A stretch of DNA of 64,000 nt from NCBI GenBank assembly GCA_965249595.1, contig OZ252242.1, positions 1,798,001 to 1,862,000 of the forward strand, read 5' to 3'. A model generated the notes under the pieces. It worked only from the letters and a program-made list of their open reading frames with translations, was not told where the DNA came from and did not search any database. Of this stretch, positions 54,258 to 63,185 are shown piece by piece; position 1 is the stretch's first letter; the number at the start of each line of letters is the position of its first letter. Source of the stretch: VXNJ01 sp965249595 (lineage in GTDB: Bacteria; Chloroflexota; UBA11872; VXNJ01). The position numbers and the translations under genes are program-made.

Positions 54258-55130
54258 ATGACTGAAGTTGAACTGATCGTCGATGCCCGTGCCGGCACCG
54301 GCGAGGGCCCGGTATGGGATGAGCGAACCCGCAAGCTGGTCTGGGTGGATATCCCTGGCTGCGCGATCCACCATTACGACCCCGACAGCGGGGCCGACCT
54401 GGCGATCGACCTGGGGCAATCGATGCCCGGCTGCATCCTGATCCGTGACTCGGGCGGGTACGCGGTGGGCACCCAATCCGGGTTTTTTGGGATGTCGGAT
54501 TCCAACGTCCTCTCCCCCATCTGCTCGATCGAGGCCGACGACCCGATAACCCGCATGAACGATGGCAAATGCGACCGCTTCGGACGCATCTGGGCCGGCA
54601 CCATGGCCCACGCCGAGAACGTCGCCGGGGCGGGCAAGTTCTACCGGATTGACCCCGACGGTACGATCACCACGATCGAGGAAAGCGTCACCATTTCCAA
54701 CGGGACCGATTGGAGCCTTGACAACTCCCTGATGTACTACATCGACACGCCAACGCGGCGGCTGGACGTATACGACTTCGACGGGGCGAGCGGATCAGCC
54801 AGCGGACGTCGTCCGCTGATCAATTTTTCGGGCAATGACTTTCCCGACGGCATGACCGTCGATGCCGAGGGCAATCTCTGGGTCGCCTTCTACGGAAAAT
54901 CGGCGGTCCGCTGCTACTCACCGCAGGGGGCCTTGGAGGCGGAAATCAAGCTTCCGGCGACGCAGATTACGTCGGTCGCCTTCGGCGGCGACGATTACCG
55001 CGACCTTTACATCACCAGTTCGGCCAAGAATCTCTCGCCAGCCGAACTTGACGCCGAAACCGGGCCCGGCGGCCTGTTCGTATGCCGCCCCGGCGCCAAG
55101 GGCCTGCCCGCCGGCACCTTTGCCGGATAG
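54258..55130 (+). CDS. SMP-30/gluconolactonase family protein
   Basis: The 290-residue sugar lactonase has the family motifs GEGPVWDERTRKLVWVDIPG (Glu metal ligand), RMNDGKCDRFGRIWAGTM (Asn and Asp), SNGTDWSLDNSLMYYIDT and FPDGMTVDAEGNLWVAFYG (Asp). This pattern is closer to the regucalcin/gluconolactonase branch than the copy at 10017. It likely opens aldonolactones before dehydration by RhmD-like enzymes. It lies downstream of sulfatase 3 in the same direction. A 30-bp palindrome lies downstream. Confidence 0.9.
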   Translation: MTEVELIVDARAGTGEGPVWDERTRKLVWVDIPGCAIHHYDPDSGADLAIDLGQSMPGCILIRDSGGYAVGTQSGFFGMSDSNVLSPICSIEADDPITRMNDGKCDRFGRIWAGTMAHAENVAGAGKFYRIDPDGTITTIEESVTISNGTDWSLDNSLMYYIDTPTRRLDVYDFDGASGSASGRRPLINFSGNDFPDGMTVDAEGNLWVAFYGKSAVRCYSPQGALEAEIKLPATQITSVAFGGDDYRDLYITSSAKNLSPAELDAETGPGGLFVCRPGAKGLPAGTFAG

Positions 55131-55157
55131 GGCCAAGACTTTTAGATCAAAGGCCGA

Positions 55158-55187
55158 CTGCCGGGGCTCTCATGAGAGCCCCGGCAG
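55158..55187. terminator. 30-bp perfect palindrome after the SMP-30 gene
   Basis: A perfect inverted repeat, half-site CTGCCGGGGCTCTCA, starts 28 bp after the stop at 55130. No T-run follows. It is like the palindrome at 39654-39685 in length and position after a gene, though the sequence differs. Confidence 0.5.
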
Positions 55188-55253
55188 AGGCTAACCTTTC
55201 AACGTCGATCGATCCATTTCGTCGGCCGCGGGGAGCCTGAAAGGGGGAGCGAA

Positions 55254-55700
55254 TTGGAAACCTGGGTTGTCGGCTTAGTCGCCGGGTTCGTGGCCACCGT
55301 GGTAATGACCGTGGTCAGCACCTACGATAGGCATCAAACGACAAGAATTTCAGCCATGCTGCTCGGCCGGACCTTGGGGGCCAACTACAACGCTTTTGCG
55401 ATGCAATTGCTGGGCATCATTTCGCACTTTGCCTATGGCACGCTGGTCGGTTTGCTGGCCGTATGGCTGGCTGTTGACCTCTTGGGGCTGACCAGTTGGC
55501 TCTGGGTTTGGGGCATCGTCTTCGCGGCGGTGCTGATTGTATTCAAGATGGCGATCTGGGAACCGGTCTCCGGGTTGCGCGACGAACTGGCGGCAATGAG
55601 CGAGAAGGCCCGCGAACGGGTAAGCAAACTGGGGATGCCGGCCCACGCCCTCTACGGCGCCTGTTTGGGCGCCTTGGCCGAACTTTGGATCACGCCGTGA
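55254..55700 (+). CDS. Hypothetical membrane protein
   Basis: This 148-residue protein has about four hydrophobic segments (residues 4-22, 45-62, 66-95 and near the end) and a charged loop (RDELAAMSEKARERVSKLG). The TTG start at 55254 is backed by GGGGGAG five bases upstream. I do not recognise a family. It lies six bases before the RDD fusion gene and may act with it at the membrane. Confidence 0.7.
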   Translation: METWVVGLVAGFVATVVMTVVSTYDRHQTTRISAMLLGRTLGANYNAFAMQLLGIISHFAYGTLVGLLAVWLAVDLLGLTSWLWVWGIVFAAVLIVFKMAIWEPVSGLRDELAAMSEKARERVSKLGMPAHALYGACLGALAELWITP

Positions 55701-55706
55701 GAGAAA

Positions 55707-56873
55707 TTGCCCCCATCGCCTAGGTACGTCACTGGCCCCGACGGGGGCAAGTGGGTTGAACTGGCCGGACCAGGGCGTCGTTTTGCCGCTGCTGCAATCG
55801 ACTTTGGGATGATCTTTTTCATCTATGTGGGGCTCGCCGAATTCGCGCTGCCACATCTGACCAGCGCCGCCCTGTCGCTGCTTGGCTACCCATTTCTCTG
55901 CGCCCTTATCTTCGAGCGATCGGTGGGCAAGTACATGGTTGGTACCGTCGCGGTGGGCGGCGATGGCAAGCCGCTGGGCCGCTTGCGCCTGCTGGCCCGC
56001 TATCTATTGGCGACCGCCTTGCTGGGGCTGGGCCACCTGGCCGTTCTGGGCCGCGAGCGAACCGCAATTCACGACCGCTTAACTGATTCGGTTGTCATCA
56101 TCGCCGCCAAAGATGAATCCGGCGAATACACGCCGGACGTTAAGGAAGATGCAGAGCTCGATCAGTGGTTATCCGAAACGCCCGAGGGGGACCCAAGCTT
56201 TGTCGCGCTGAGCATTGCCGCCGGGCCGCAGGGCGACCCGCGGCGGCGTATCGCCTGCATCGCCACCGCCGCCGAGGACCTTGAAGAAAGAACCTGGCTA
56301 AATGCCGATCCCGGTTCGCCAGGCTGGCCGTGGCTGAGCGTCCAAAGCGCCCGCGAAGCCCTAGATTATGTCAATGAACTCCTGGCCGCTGGTTACGTGC
56401 TCCTCAGCTGGGGCGGCGCCCGCAGTGACCTGCCAGCGCTGGCGCGAGCCAGCGGTTGGGATGGGTTCTGCCGCCAGTTGACGCGCGACCATATCGACCT
56501 GCAGTTCCACATTGCCTGCACCAGCGGCCAACTGATCGAATTGGCCGATGTCGTCCCGGCGATGGAGCTTGAGGGCGGCTGGGCGGCCGGCGAGAGCCCG
56601 GTCGAGTCCTGGCTGGACGGCGAGCCGGACGCGGCCCAGCACCCGTTGACCCGAGCCCGCCTGGTGCTGGCCACGGCCCGCCACGCCGAGTGGCGCGAGG
56701 AAATTAGCTGGGAAAGCGACGGTGATCAATTGGCCACTCAAAGATTGGATTATTGGCTCTCGACCAACGACGCCTTGGGCGAGCCAAAGCCCTGGGATTA
56801 TTCCAATTCGGCCCAATTTGCCAGGGACCAGGTCTTAGCCTGGGTCAATGACCGCCGATCGCATGCCGACTAA
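55707..56873 (+). CDS. RDD membrane domain fused to an RNase H-like domain
   Basis: The 388-residue protein starts at TTG 55707, six bases after the previous stop. Residues 22-131 form an RDD domain (GRRFAAAAIDFG, ERSVGKYMVGTVAV, AIHDRLTDSVVI) with about three helices. Residues about 165-345 resemble a bacterial RNase H-like, DEDD-type predicted exonuclease: SWGGARSDLPALARASG, then RDHIDLQFHIACTSGQLIELADVV. The first catalytic D-x-E strand seems lost (IACIATAAED), so the domain may bind rather than cut. I know of no characterised protein with this fusion; the second-domain call rests on motif likeness. Confidence 0.65.
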   Translation: MPPSPRYVTGPDGGKWVELAGPGRRFAAAAIDFGMIFFIYVGLAEFALPHLTSAALSLLGYPFLCALIFERSVGKYMVGTVAVGGDGKPLGRLRLLARYLLATALLGLGHLAVLGRERTAIHDRLTDSVVIIAAKDESGEYTPDVKEDAELDQWLSETPEGDPSFVALSIAAGPQGDPRRRIACIATAAEDLEERTWLNADPGSPGWPWLSVQSAREALDYVNELLAAGYVLLSWGGARSDLPALARASGWDGFCRQLTRDHIDLQFHIACTSGQLIELADVVPAMELEGGWAAGESPVESWLDGEPDAAQHPLTRARLVLATARHAEWREEISWESDGDQLATQRLDYWLSTNDALGEPKPWDYSNSAQFARDQVLAWVNDRRSHAD

Positions 56874-56891
56874 GCACCATCGGGCCGTACG

Positions 56892-57899
56892 TCAAATCAG
56901 GCCGATTCTTCGGTAGAGCCGATCGCGGGTCGCCGTCGCCACCGGCATCGCCTTCTCCGCCCCGACGGCCAGCAAACGATCGATTTGGCCGGGGTCAGCC
57001 GCCAAAGCGGCATACCGCTCGCGCAAGGGCCGCAGGGATTCGATGATCAGGTCGGCAAGCCGCCGTTTTAGGTCTCCGTAGCCGCTGTCACCGTATTCGG
57101 AGAGGACCTCCGCCTCGCCCTGGCCGGTAAAAGCGCGGTGGATGGTCAGCAGGTTGTAGACGCCTGGGCGATCAGGATCAAAAGCGATCTGGTTTTCCGA
57201 ATCGGTCTTGGCTCGCCGCAGCTTGCGAACGATGGTGTCAGGGTCATCGAGCACCAGGATGGTGCCGTTGGCGTCGGTTTCGGATTTACTCATCTTGGAG
57301 GTCGGATTGGCCAAAGACATTACCCGGGCCGCGGTGGGCGGTATATCGGCCTCGGGAACCACGAAGGTGTCAGCGCCGCACTGATGATTTACCCTCATCG
57401 CAACGTCGCGCGTGAGTTCAAGATGCTGGCGCTGATCATCCCCCACCGGGACGTGGGTGGCATCGTAGAGCAGGATGTCGGCGGCCATCAGCGCCGGGTA
57501 AGCCAATAGCCCGGTCGAAACTCGCTCGCGGTTGACACCGGCCTTGTCCTTAAATTGCGTCATCCGCTCCAGCCAACCAATGGGAATGAAGCAATTTAGG
57601 ATCCAGGCAACCTCGGCATGGGCCGCCACCTGCGACTGCTGAAACAGGACCGAACGCTCGGGATCTATGCCGGCCGCCAAAAGGATCCCGGCCAATTCGC
57701 GGATTCGGTTTCCCAAGAGTTGGCAATCCTGCGGAACGGTCAGGGCATGCAGGTCAACGATCGTGAAGAAGTTCTCGGCGCGATCTTGGTCGTTTACCCA
57801 ATGGCGAATGGCGCCCAAGTAGTTGCCGATGTGAACATCGCCGGTGGGTTGGATGCCCGAGAGCACGCGTTTTTTCTTGGGCACGGTTGGGCTGCTCAA
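56892..57899 (-). CDS. trpS: Tryptophan--tRNA ligase
   Basis: The 335-residue class I synthetase has the HIGH-like motif GIQPTGDVHIGNYLGAIRHW and the KMSKS motif as KMSKSE in NPTSKMSKSETD. The length is normal for bacterial TrpRS. The start appears to be TTG 57899, overlapping the TGA of the metzincin-like gene (TTGA); a GTG five codons in is another option. It is the last gene of a pepA / metzincin-like / trpS run. Confidence 0.95.
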   Translation of the reverse strand: MSSPTVPKKKRVLSGIQPTGDVHIGNYLGAIRHWVNDQDRAENFFTIVDLHALTVPQDCQLLGNRIRELAGILLAAGIDPERSVLFQQSQVAAHAEVAWILNCFIPIGWLERMTQFKDKAGVNRERVSTGLLAYPALMAADILLYDATHVPVGDDQRQHLELTRDVAMRVNHQCGADTFVVPEADIPPTAARVMSLANPTSKMSKSETDANGTILVLDDPDTIVRKLRRAKTDSENQIAFDPDRPGVYNLLTIHRAFTGQGEAEVLSEYGDSGYGDLKRRLADLIIESLRPLRERYAALAADPGQIDRLLAVGAEKAMPVATATRDRLYRRIGLI

Positions 57900-58612
57900 T
57901 TGGGGATGAAGTGGTTGGTTAGCAGGTGGCCAAAAATGGCGTCAGAGCAATCATCACAATAGCTCGGATCGTTTTCGTCCTCTTCGTGGGCAAGCTCTAA
58001 CAATTCGGCGGCGGCGGCGGCATGGCGCATCGTGCAACCCTCATTTAGGCAGTGCCAGTCACCGAAATTGAGTTCGGCGTTGGTGCGCTTGGCGGGCACC
58101 GCTTCTAGAACATGTCCGAGCGAATGGCGAGCCAGGCGAGCCAACGCCAATTTGCGGTCGGCCGATCGCGCGATTTGGCGCACCCGATTGACCGAGAGAA
58201 CAGCCGCCAAATTTGGCTCGGTGGCCGACAGCGCAAATCCTTCGGCTCCTTCGGGCATGCGGCCCGGCGTATCGCGCAGATCCTGGTGAACTATCGCCAT
58301 GTCGTAGTGGGCCCCCATCTGCTGCCAGGGCTCATGGCGGATCGTTTCGATGAACTGGCGGCCATCGATGATGCCGGTTATCTCGTCGAGGCTCTGTTCA
58401 ACGTAGTAAAGGGTTGACCAATACGGCGACCCCCGGTCAACCGACGGAATGTGCCAGGTGCCCAGCGGTCGAAGGTGCGGGCGCGTCAATCCGATGCCGC
58501 TATCGGCCGCCAGCAAATAGGCATGCTCGAGGCCGTCGGCAAGGCCGTCAATAACCGCGCGCGCTTCGGCCATCGTCACATCCGGTGTCCATTGCACCGA
58601 AATCGATTTCAC
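57896..58612 (-). CDS. Archaemetzincin-like protein with altered active site
   Basis: This 238-residue protein has the metal-site layout of archaemetzincins: a His pair near 163-167, then C-x4-C-x-M (Cys188, Cys193, Met195) and a C-x2-C (Cys219, Cys222). The zinc motif reads HSLGH instead of HExxH, so the catalytic Glu is Ser, and the Gly three residues after the second His is missing. It may bind zinc without cleaving peptides or use another mechanism. It lies between pepA (nine bases upstream) and trpS (overlapping). The family call is from motif spacing, not a search. Confidence 0.6.
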   Translation of the reverse strand: MKSISVQWTPDVTMAEARAVIDGLADGLEHAYLLAADSGIGLTRPHLRPLGTWHIPSVDRGSPYWSTLYYVEQSLDEITGIIDGRQFIETIRHEPWQQMGAHYDMAIVHQDLRDTPGRMPEGAEGFALSATEPNLAAVLSVNRVRQIARSADRKLALARLARHSLGHVLEAVPAKRTNAELNFGDWHCLNEGCTMRHAAAAAELLELAHEEDENDPSYCDDCSDAIFGHLLTNHFIPN

Positions 58613-58620
58613 CTACCCGG

Positions 58621-60141
58621 TCAATCCTGTTCCAATGGCCCGGACCATTCGCGGACCAGTTGGGTGATCAAACGCACCCCGACTCCCTTGCCGCCACCCT
58701 GCCAAAGCGGGCTTTTCTTGCCCTCCCAAGCGGTGCCGGCGATATCGAGATGGGCAAACGGGTAGTCGGCCACGAAATGCTTGAGGAACATCCCGCCGGC
58801 AATGGTCCCGCCGGCGCGGCCGCCGGTGTTGTCAAGGTCGCCCGTCTTGGCCTTGATGTTCTCTTCGTACTCGTCCCACAGAGGGAGTTCCCAGACCTTC
58901 TCGTCGACCTTGTTACCGGCCTTGCGCAACCGACTGGCAAGGGCCCGATTGGTGACCATCATGCCGGATGCATAGTGCCCCAGGGCAACGATTACGGCGC
59001 CGGTTAAGGTTGCCAGGTCGACGATCGCATCGGGCTCAAAAGTCTGGGCATGACAGAGCGCGTCAGCTAAGATCATGCGCCCTTCGGCGTCGGTGGAAAT
59101 GACCTCGATTGTTTTGCCGTTGGAGGCGGTCACCACGTCGGATGGCCGCAGGGCTCGCGCCGAGGGCATGTTTTCGACCGTCGGCACGATGCCGACGACG
59201 GCAACATCGGGCTGCAGGCGGGCAATGGCCAGCATGGCGCCGATGGTGGCGGCGGCTCCGGACATGTCGAATTTCATCTCCTCCATGCGCGATGAAGGCT
59301 TGATTGAAATTCCGCCGGTGTCGAAAGAAACGCCCTTGCCGACCACGGCGATGGTGCCGCGCGATTTGCGATCCGGCTTGTATTGCATCGTTATCAGGTG
59401 GGCCGGTTCATCAGAGCCCTGCGACACCGCCAGCAGCGAACCCATGTTGGCCTGACCCATTTGGTCCTCGTTCATCACCGAACAGTCCAGGCCTTCGCGG
59501 GCGCACATGTCGATGGCGGCTTGGGCGATGGCGCTGGGCGTCATGTGATTGGGCGGGCTATTTTGCAGGTCGCGGGCCAGGGTGATGGCATCGGCCAGGG
59601 CATTGCCGGCGGCCAGGCCGGCTTCCAGCTCCGAATGGTCGCCGACGGGGCGATCGATCAATTCGACCTGTCCCGGCTCGTCGTCATCGCCGTCGCGGGC
59701 AATGGTCTTGTAGGTATCGAATCGATAGGCAGCCAGGCGCGCGCCCAACACGGTGGCCTCGGCCGCCTCGGCTGGCGGCAGGCCGCCTTCGCCAATGCCG
59801 AAGGCAATGATCACCGCCCGCTTGGAGTGGGTTGCAATTGCGGCGCGCGCGGCGGCGGCGGCGGCTTGCGCGGCGGTTTCGCTGGTGAATTTGTCGCGCT
59901 TGCCCAATCCGGCCACTATGACCCGGTCCGCCGGCAGGGCGCTGCCCGGATAAATCGTCAGCGTGGTGTTGGCCTTGCCGGAAAAATCGCCCAGAGCGAC
60001 TACATCCGACAGCTGGCCGCCAAGCGCGCCATCAATCGCCGCAGCGGCTCGGCCAAGTTCGGCAGCATCTTCAAAATGGCTCACGATGAGCGTGTCGACA
60101 TCGGCGCTGATGATGGCGCCGAAGCGTGCGGAGATATGCAA
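58621..60141 (-). CDS. pepA: Leucyl aminopeptidase (M17)
   Basis: The 506-residue two-domain enzyme removes N-terminal residues from peptides. The active-site Lys motif is GKGVSFDTGGISIKPSSRM, and the metal and Arg motif is STDAEGRMILADAL (the usual NTDAEGR with Ser in place of Asn). The N-terminal macro-like domain is complete. Family members in some bacteria also bind DNA. It heads the minus-strand operon with the metzincin-like gene and trpS. Confidence 0.94.
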   Translation of the reverse strand: MHISARFGAIISADVDTLIVSHFEDAAELGRAAAAIDGALGGQLSDVVALGDFSGKANTTLTIYPGSALPADRVIVAGLGKRDKFTSETAAQAAAAAARAAIATHSKRAVIIAFGIGEGGLPPAEAAEATVLGARLAAYRFDTYKTIARDGDDDEPGQVELIDRPVGDHSELEAGLAAGNALADAITLARDLQNSPPNHMTPSAIAQAAIDMCAREGLDCSVMNEDQMGQANMGSLLAVSQGSDEPAHLITMQYKPDRKSRGTIAVVGKGVSFDTGGISIKPSSRMEEMKFDMSGAAATIGAMLAIARLQPDVAVVGIVPTVENMPSARALRPSDVVTASNGKTIEVISTDAEGRMILADALCHAQTFEPDAIVDLATLTGAVIVALGHYASGMMVTNRALASRLRKAGNKVDEKVWELPLWDEYEENIKAKTGDLDNTGGRAGGTIAGGMFLKHFVADYPFAHLDIAGTAWEGKKSPLWQGGGKGVGVRLITQLVREWSGPLEQD

Positions 60142-60326
60142 GTTAGGCTCTTTCGGGTGCCGGAATAATGGGCGAAATTGATTCTATTTGCGGTCGCCGC
60201 CGTGGGATCCTCCCGGGCCCGGCGGATCGATGGGCGCAAAATGGGGCTGTCGCCTGGCTTTGGCCGCTTGAATTATTCGTGTTTGCGGTCCGCTGGCCCG
60301 CAAGACCCAACCCCGGATTGGATTCG

Positions 60327-61337
60327 ATGACCGAAAAAATTCGATTAGGCGTGATTTCGACCTCGCTCCATTACTCCCTGCGCGTCCACTCGCAGCTGAT
60401 CGCCTCACAAAAGATCGAACCGGTGGCGGTTGCCAGTCGAGATCTGGCCTCCGCCCAGGAATATGCCAGGCGTCACGAAATCCCGACCGCCTACGGTTCC
60501 TATGCGGAACTGCTGGCCGACCCCAGCATCGACGCCGTCTATAACCCTCTTCCCAACAGCCTGCACGCCGAATGGGTCATCAAGGCCGCCGAAGCCGGCA
60601 AACATACGTTCTGCGAAAAGCCGATGGGCGACGATGCCGATCAGGCCCGGGCTATGGCGGCCGCTTGCGAGAAGCACTCAGTTCTGCTCAGCGAAGCGTT
60701 CATGTTTCGATTCTCAAATCGCAACAATTACGCCCGCTCGGTCATCGCCTCCGGGCGCTTGGGACCGATCTGGGCGATCAAGGCATCTTTCTCGTTTAAC
60801 GTCCCGCGACGACCGCGCAACATCCGCCACCGACCGGATCTGGCGGGCGGCGCATTGGCCGATGCCGGCTGTTACACGGTCGCGGCAGTCCGATTTTTGA
60901 CCGGCAGCGAACCGATTGCGGTCATCTCATCGATGCGGATGGACGAAGAGTATGAAGTCGACATGTCGGGCAGCGCAATATTGGAATTCCCCGATCACTC
61001 GATCGGCGTTTGCACTTACTCGATTGAGAACGCCCCCACACAGCAGATCGAGGTCATCGGCGCTAACGGGCGGATGGTTGTTGACCAGTTCGTCGTCTCG
61101 GCCCAGGAACCAGGGACGGTGACCATCTACATCGATTCCAACCAGATGGAAGTCAAACCATTCGACCCCGACCCGGTGTATCAGGCCGAATTTGACGCTT
61201 TCGCCGATGCCATTCGCGGCGAGGCGCCGCTGCCCTACGACCAGGCCGATGCCATCGCCCAGGCCCGGGTGCTCGATGCCCTGCGCGAGTCGGCGCGGCT
61301 TGAGCGCAAGGTCGGCCTGCCACCGATAGTCGATTGA
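60327..61337 (+). CDS. Gfo/Idh/MocA-family oxidoreductase
   Basis: A 336-residue enzyme from ATG 60327; the frame is open upstream to 60168 but without family likeness there. It has the N-terminal IRLGVISTSLHYSLRVHSQL Rossmann region, NPLPNSLHAEWVIKAAEAG, the FCEKPMGDDADQ (EKP) motif and GGALADAGCYTVAAVRFL with catalytic residues. The substrate is likely a sugar or sugar acid. The following cupin and RhmD-like dehydratase are in the same direction, suggesting one catabolic operon. Confidence 0.9.
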   Translation: MTEKIRLGVISTSLHYSLRVHSQLIASQKIEPVAVASRDLASAQEYARRHEIPTAYGSYAELLADPSIDAVYNPLPNSLHAEWVIKAAEAGKHTFCEKPMGDDADQARAMAAACEKHSVLLSEAFMFRFSNRNNYARSVIASGRLGPIWAIKASFSFNVPRRPRNIRHRPDLAGGALADAGCYTVAAVRFLTGSEPIAVISSMRMDEEYEVDMSGSAILEFPDHSIGVCTYSIENAPTQQIEVIGANGRMVVDQFVVSAQEPGTVTIYIDSNQMEVKPFDPDPVYQAEFDAFADAIRGEAPLPYDQADAIAQARVLDALRESARLERKVGLPPIVD

Positions 61338-61410
61338 GGCGCTAACACCCAATCAAAATTGGCCCGCAAACGGCCAAACAATATCCGCTTAAAACCGTTC
61401 GGAGCAATAT

Positions 61411-61818
61411 ATGCGCGGCAAGATCACGCACCCTGACGAAATTGAGGCCGTCACCCGCGGCGGCGGCATCACCACGATTCCGTTCTTCGGCGAATGGGTC
61501 GGTGCTGAGCAAATGGCAACCGGCATGACCGTGTTTCCGCCCGGCGCCGAGATCGTGATGCATTCGCACAACGTGGAGGAATCGGTCACCATTCTCGAGG
61601 GCAGTGGAACCGCGATCGTCGACGGCCAGGAAATCCCGGTGCGGACCTATTCGACGACCTGGATTCCGGCCGGCGTGCCGCACTGTTTTGTCAACAGCGG
61701 TGATGGACCGATGCGCATTCTCTGGCTCTATGGCGACGCCAATGTAACGCGCACGGTAACGGCCACCGGCGAAACGTTTAAACACCTCTCGGCCGAAGAC
61801 CGCAAAACCGGCAAGTAA
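61411..61818 (+). CDS. Cupin-domain protein
   Basis: The 135-residue single-domain cupin has the two cupin motifs: HSHNVEESVTILEGSGTAIVDG (His, His, Glu metal ligands) and WIPAGVPHCFVNSGDGPMRIL (His). It may isomerise or bind a small sugar-derived compound. It lies between the Gfo/Idh gene and the dehydratase, 16 bp before the latter. Confidence 0.88.
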   Translation: MRGKITHPDEIEAVTRGGGITTIPFFGEWVGAEQMATGMTVFPPGAEIVMHSHNVEESVTILEGSGTAIVDGQEIPVRTYSTTWIPAGVPHCFVNSGDGPMRILWLYGDANVTRTVTATGETFKHLSAEDRKTGK

Positions 61819-61834
61819 GAACAGGCGGGACATC

Positions 61835-63010
61835 TTGAAAATTACTGCGATCCGCGCCCGCACCCTGGGCGCAACCGAAAAAAGTCGTGGGATATTTGAC
61901 CCGCCGCCGCCGGCTGCGCTGGGGGGAACCGGGCCGTTCCGGGCCGGGTCATTTACCAAGCCCGAGCCGGCCGCCCTGACGGTGGTGGAGGTCGAAACCG
62001 ATGCCGGGATCTGCGGAATCGGTACCGTCGGCGGATTCAACGTCGCCGCCGAGGTGATCATTGAGCGGCATCTGGCCCCGCTGCTCATCGGCGGCGATCC
62101 CTTAGCCATCGAATCGATGTGGGACGAGATGTATCACCAGACCCAGCAGTTCGGCCTGCGCGGAGCGGTGGTCATGGCGATTTCGGGAATCGACCTGGCC
62201 CTCTGGGACATCCTGGGCAAGACCTGCGGGCAACCGATTTACAACCTGATCGGCGGCAAGAGCAAGGCACGGGTGCCGCTGTACATGAGCCTGCTGCGCA
62301 ATAACGCCGGTTTGGCGGCCACCGTGGAGCGGGCCGCCACCGATGCCGCGGCCGGGTTTACGGCCATGAAATACTTCTTCTCACTGGGCCCGGATCACGG
62401 ACCGGTGGGGATGCGCCGCGAAATTGAGATCGTCCGCGAGATTCGCTCGGCAATTGGGCCCGACGTACAGCTGATGGTCGACGCCCACATGCAGTGGGAC
62501 GTTCCCTATGCCCGCAAGATGATCGACGCCTTGGCGCCCCTGGATATCGCCTGGCTGGAGGAGCCGCTCACCCCCGACGACCTAAAAGGTCACGAGCGCC
62601 TGGCCGATGTTGGAGCCATCCCGATCGCCGCCGGTGAACACGCGCGCACGCGATTCGACTATCAGGCCTTCATCGACGCCGGCGTCGACTACCTGCAACC
62701 GGATATCAATCGGGTGGGCGGATTCACCGAGGTGCTGCGCATTTGCGCCCTAGCCGCCACCCACAGCCGGGCGGTTTGCCCGCACCAGGGCTGGCTGCAC
62801 TCCTATCACCTGGTTACGGCCAAGACCTGCTGTCCGATCGGCGAATATTTCCCGGCCCGCTATCCGCTCACCGGCAATTCACTCATCTGGGGAGCCTTGA
62901 AAGGCGAACCGGAAGCCGAAGGCGGCCAGATCGAACTCTCCGCAGGCCCGGGATTCGGGTGGGAACTCGACGAGGAATTCATCGCTGCCCATCTCTCCCC
63001 AATGTCTTGA
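61835..63010 (+). CDS. Enolase-superfamily dehydratase, mandelate-racemase group
   Basis: The 391-residue enzyme has metal ligands in LMVDAHMQWD (Asp), AWLEEPLTPDD (Glu) and IAAGEHARTR (Glu), and a general-base His in AVCPHQGWLH. The barrel Lys is in FTAMKYFFSLGPDHGPVGMRR, a pattern like RhmD. It is about as diverged from the 51299-52507 copy as expected for different sugar acids. The start is TTG 61835. It closes the Gfo/Idh and cupin cluster. Confidence 0.87.
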   Translation: MKITAIRARTLGATEKSRGIFDPPPPAALGGTGPFRAGSFTKPEPAALTVVEVETDAGICGIGTVGGFNVAAEVIIERHLAPLLIGGDPLAIESMWDEMYHQTQQFGLRGAVVMAISGIDLALWDILGKTCGQPIYNLIGGKSKARVPLYMSLLRNNAGLAATVERAATDAAAGFTAMKYFFSLGPDHGPVGMRREIEIVREIRSAIGPDVQLMVDAHMQWDVPYARKMIDALAPLDIAWLEEPLTPDDLKGHERLADVGAIPIAAGEHARTRFDYQAFIDAGVDYLQPDINRVGGFTEVLRICALAATHSRAVCPHQGWLHSYHLVTAKTCCPIGEYFPARYPLTGNSLIWGALKGEPEAEGGQIELSAGPGFGWELDEEFIAAHLSPMS

Positions 63011-63185
63011 TTCGACATCGGCAATGGCCCTGTTTGGGCCCGGCGCAGCGTCGGGCCAACGGATCCGTCGCAACCTGGCTGCCCGGTTCTCTTGAGCAGG
63101 CGGGCGAGTCGTGAACACTCCCAGGCGAATCCGAGACTATAGGTAGCGATCGACGGGTTGAAAAGGATTAGGCAACGGTTAACAG

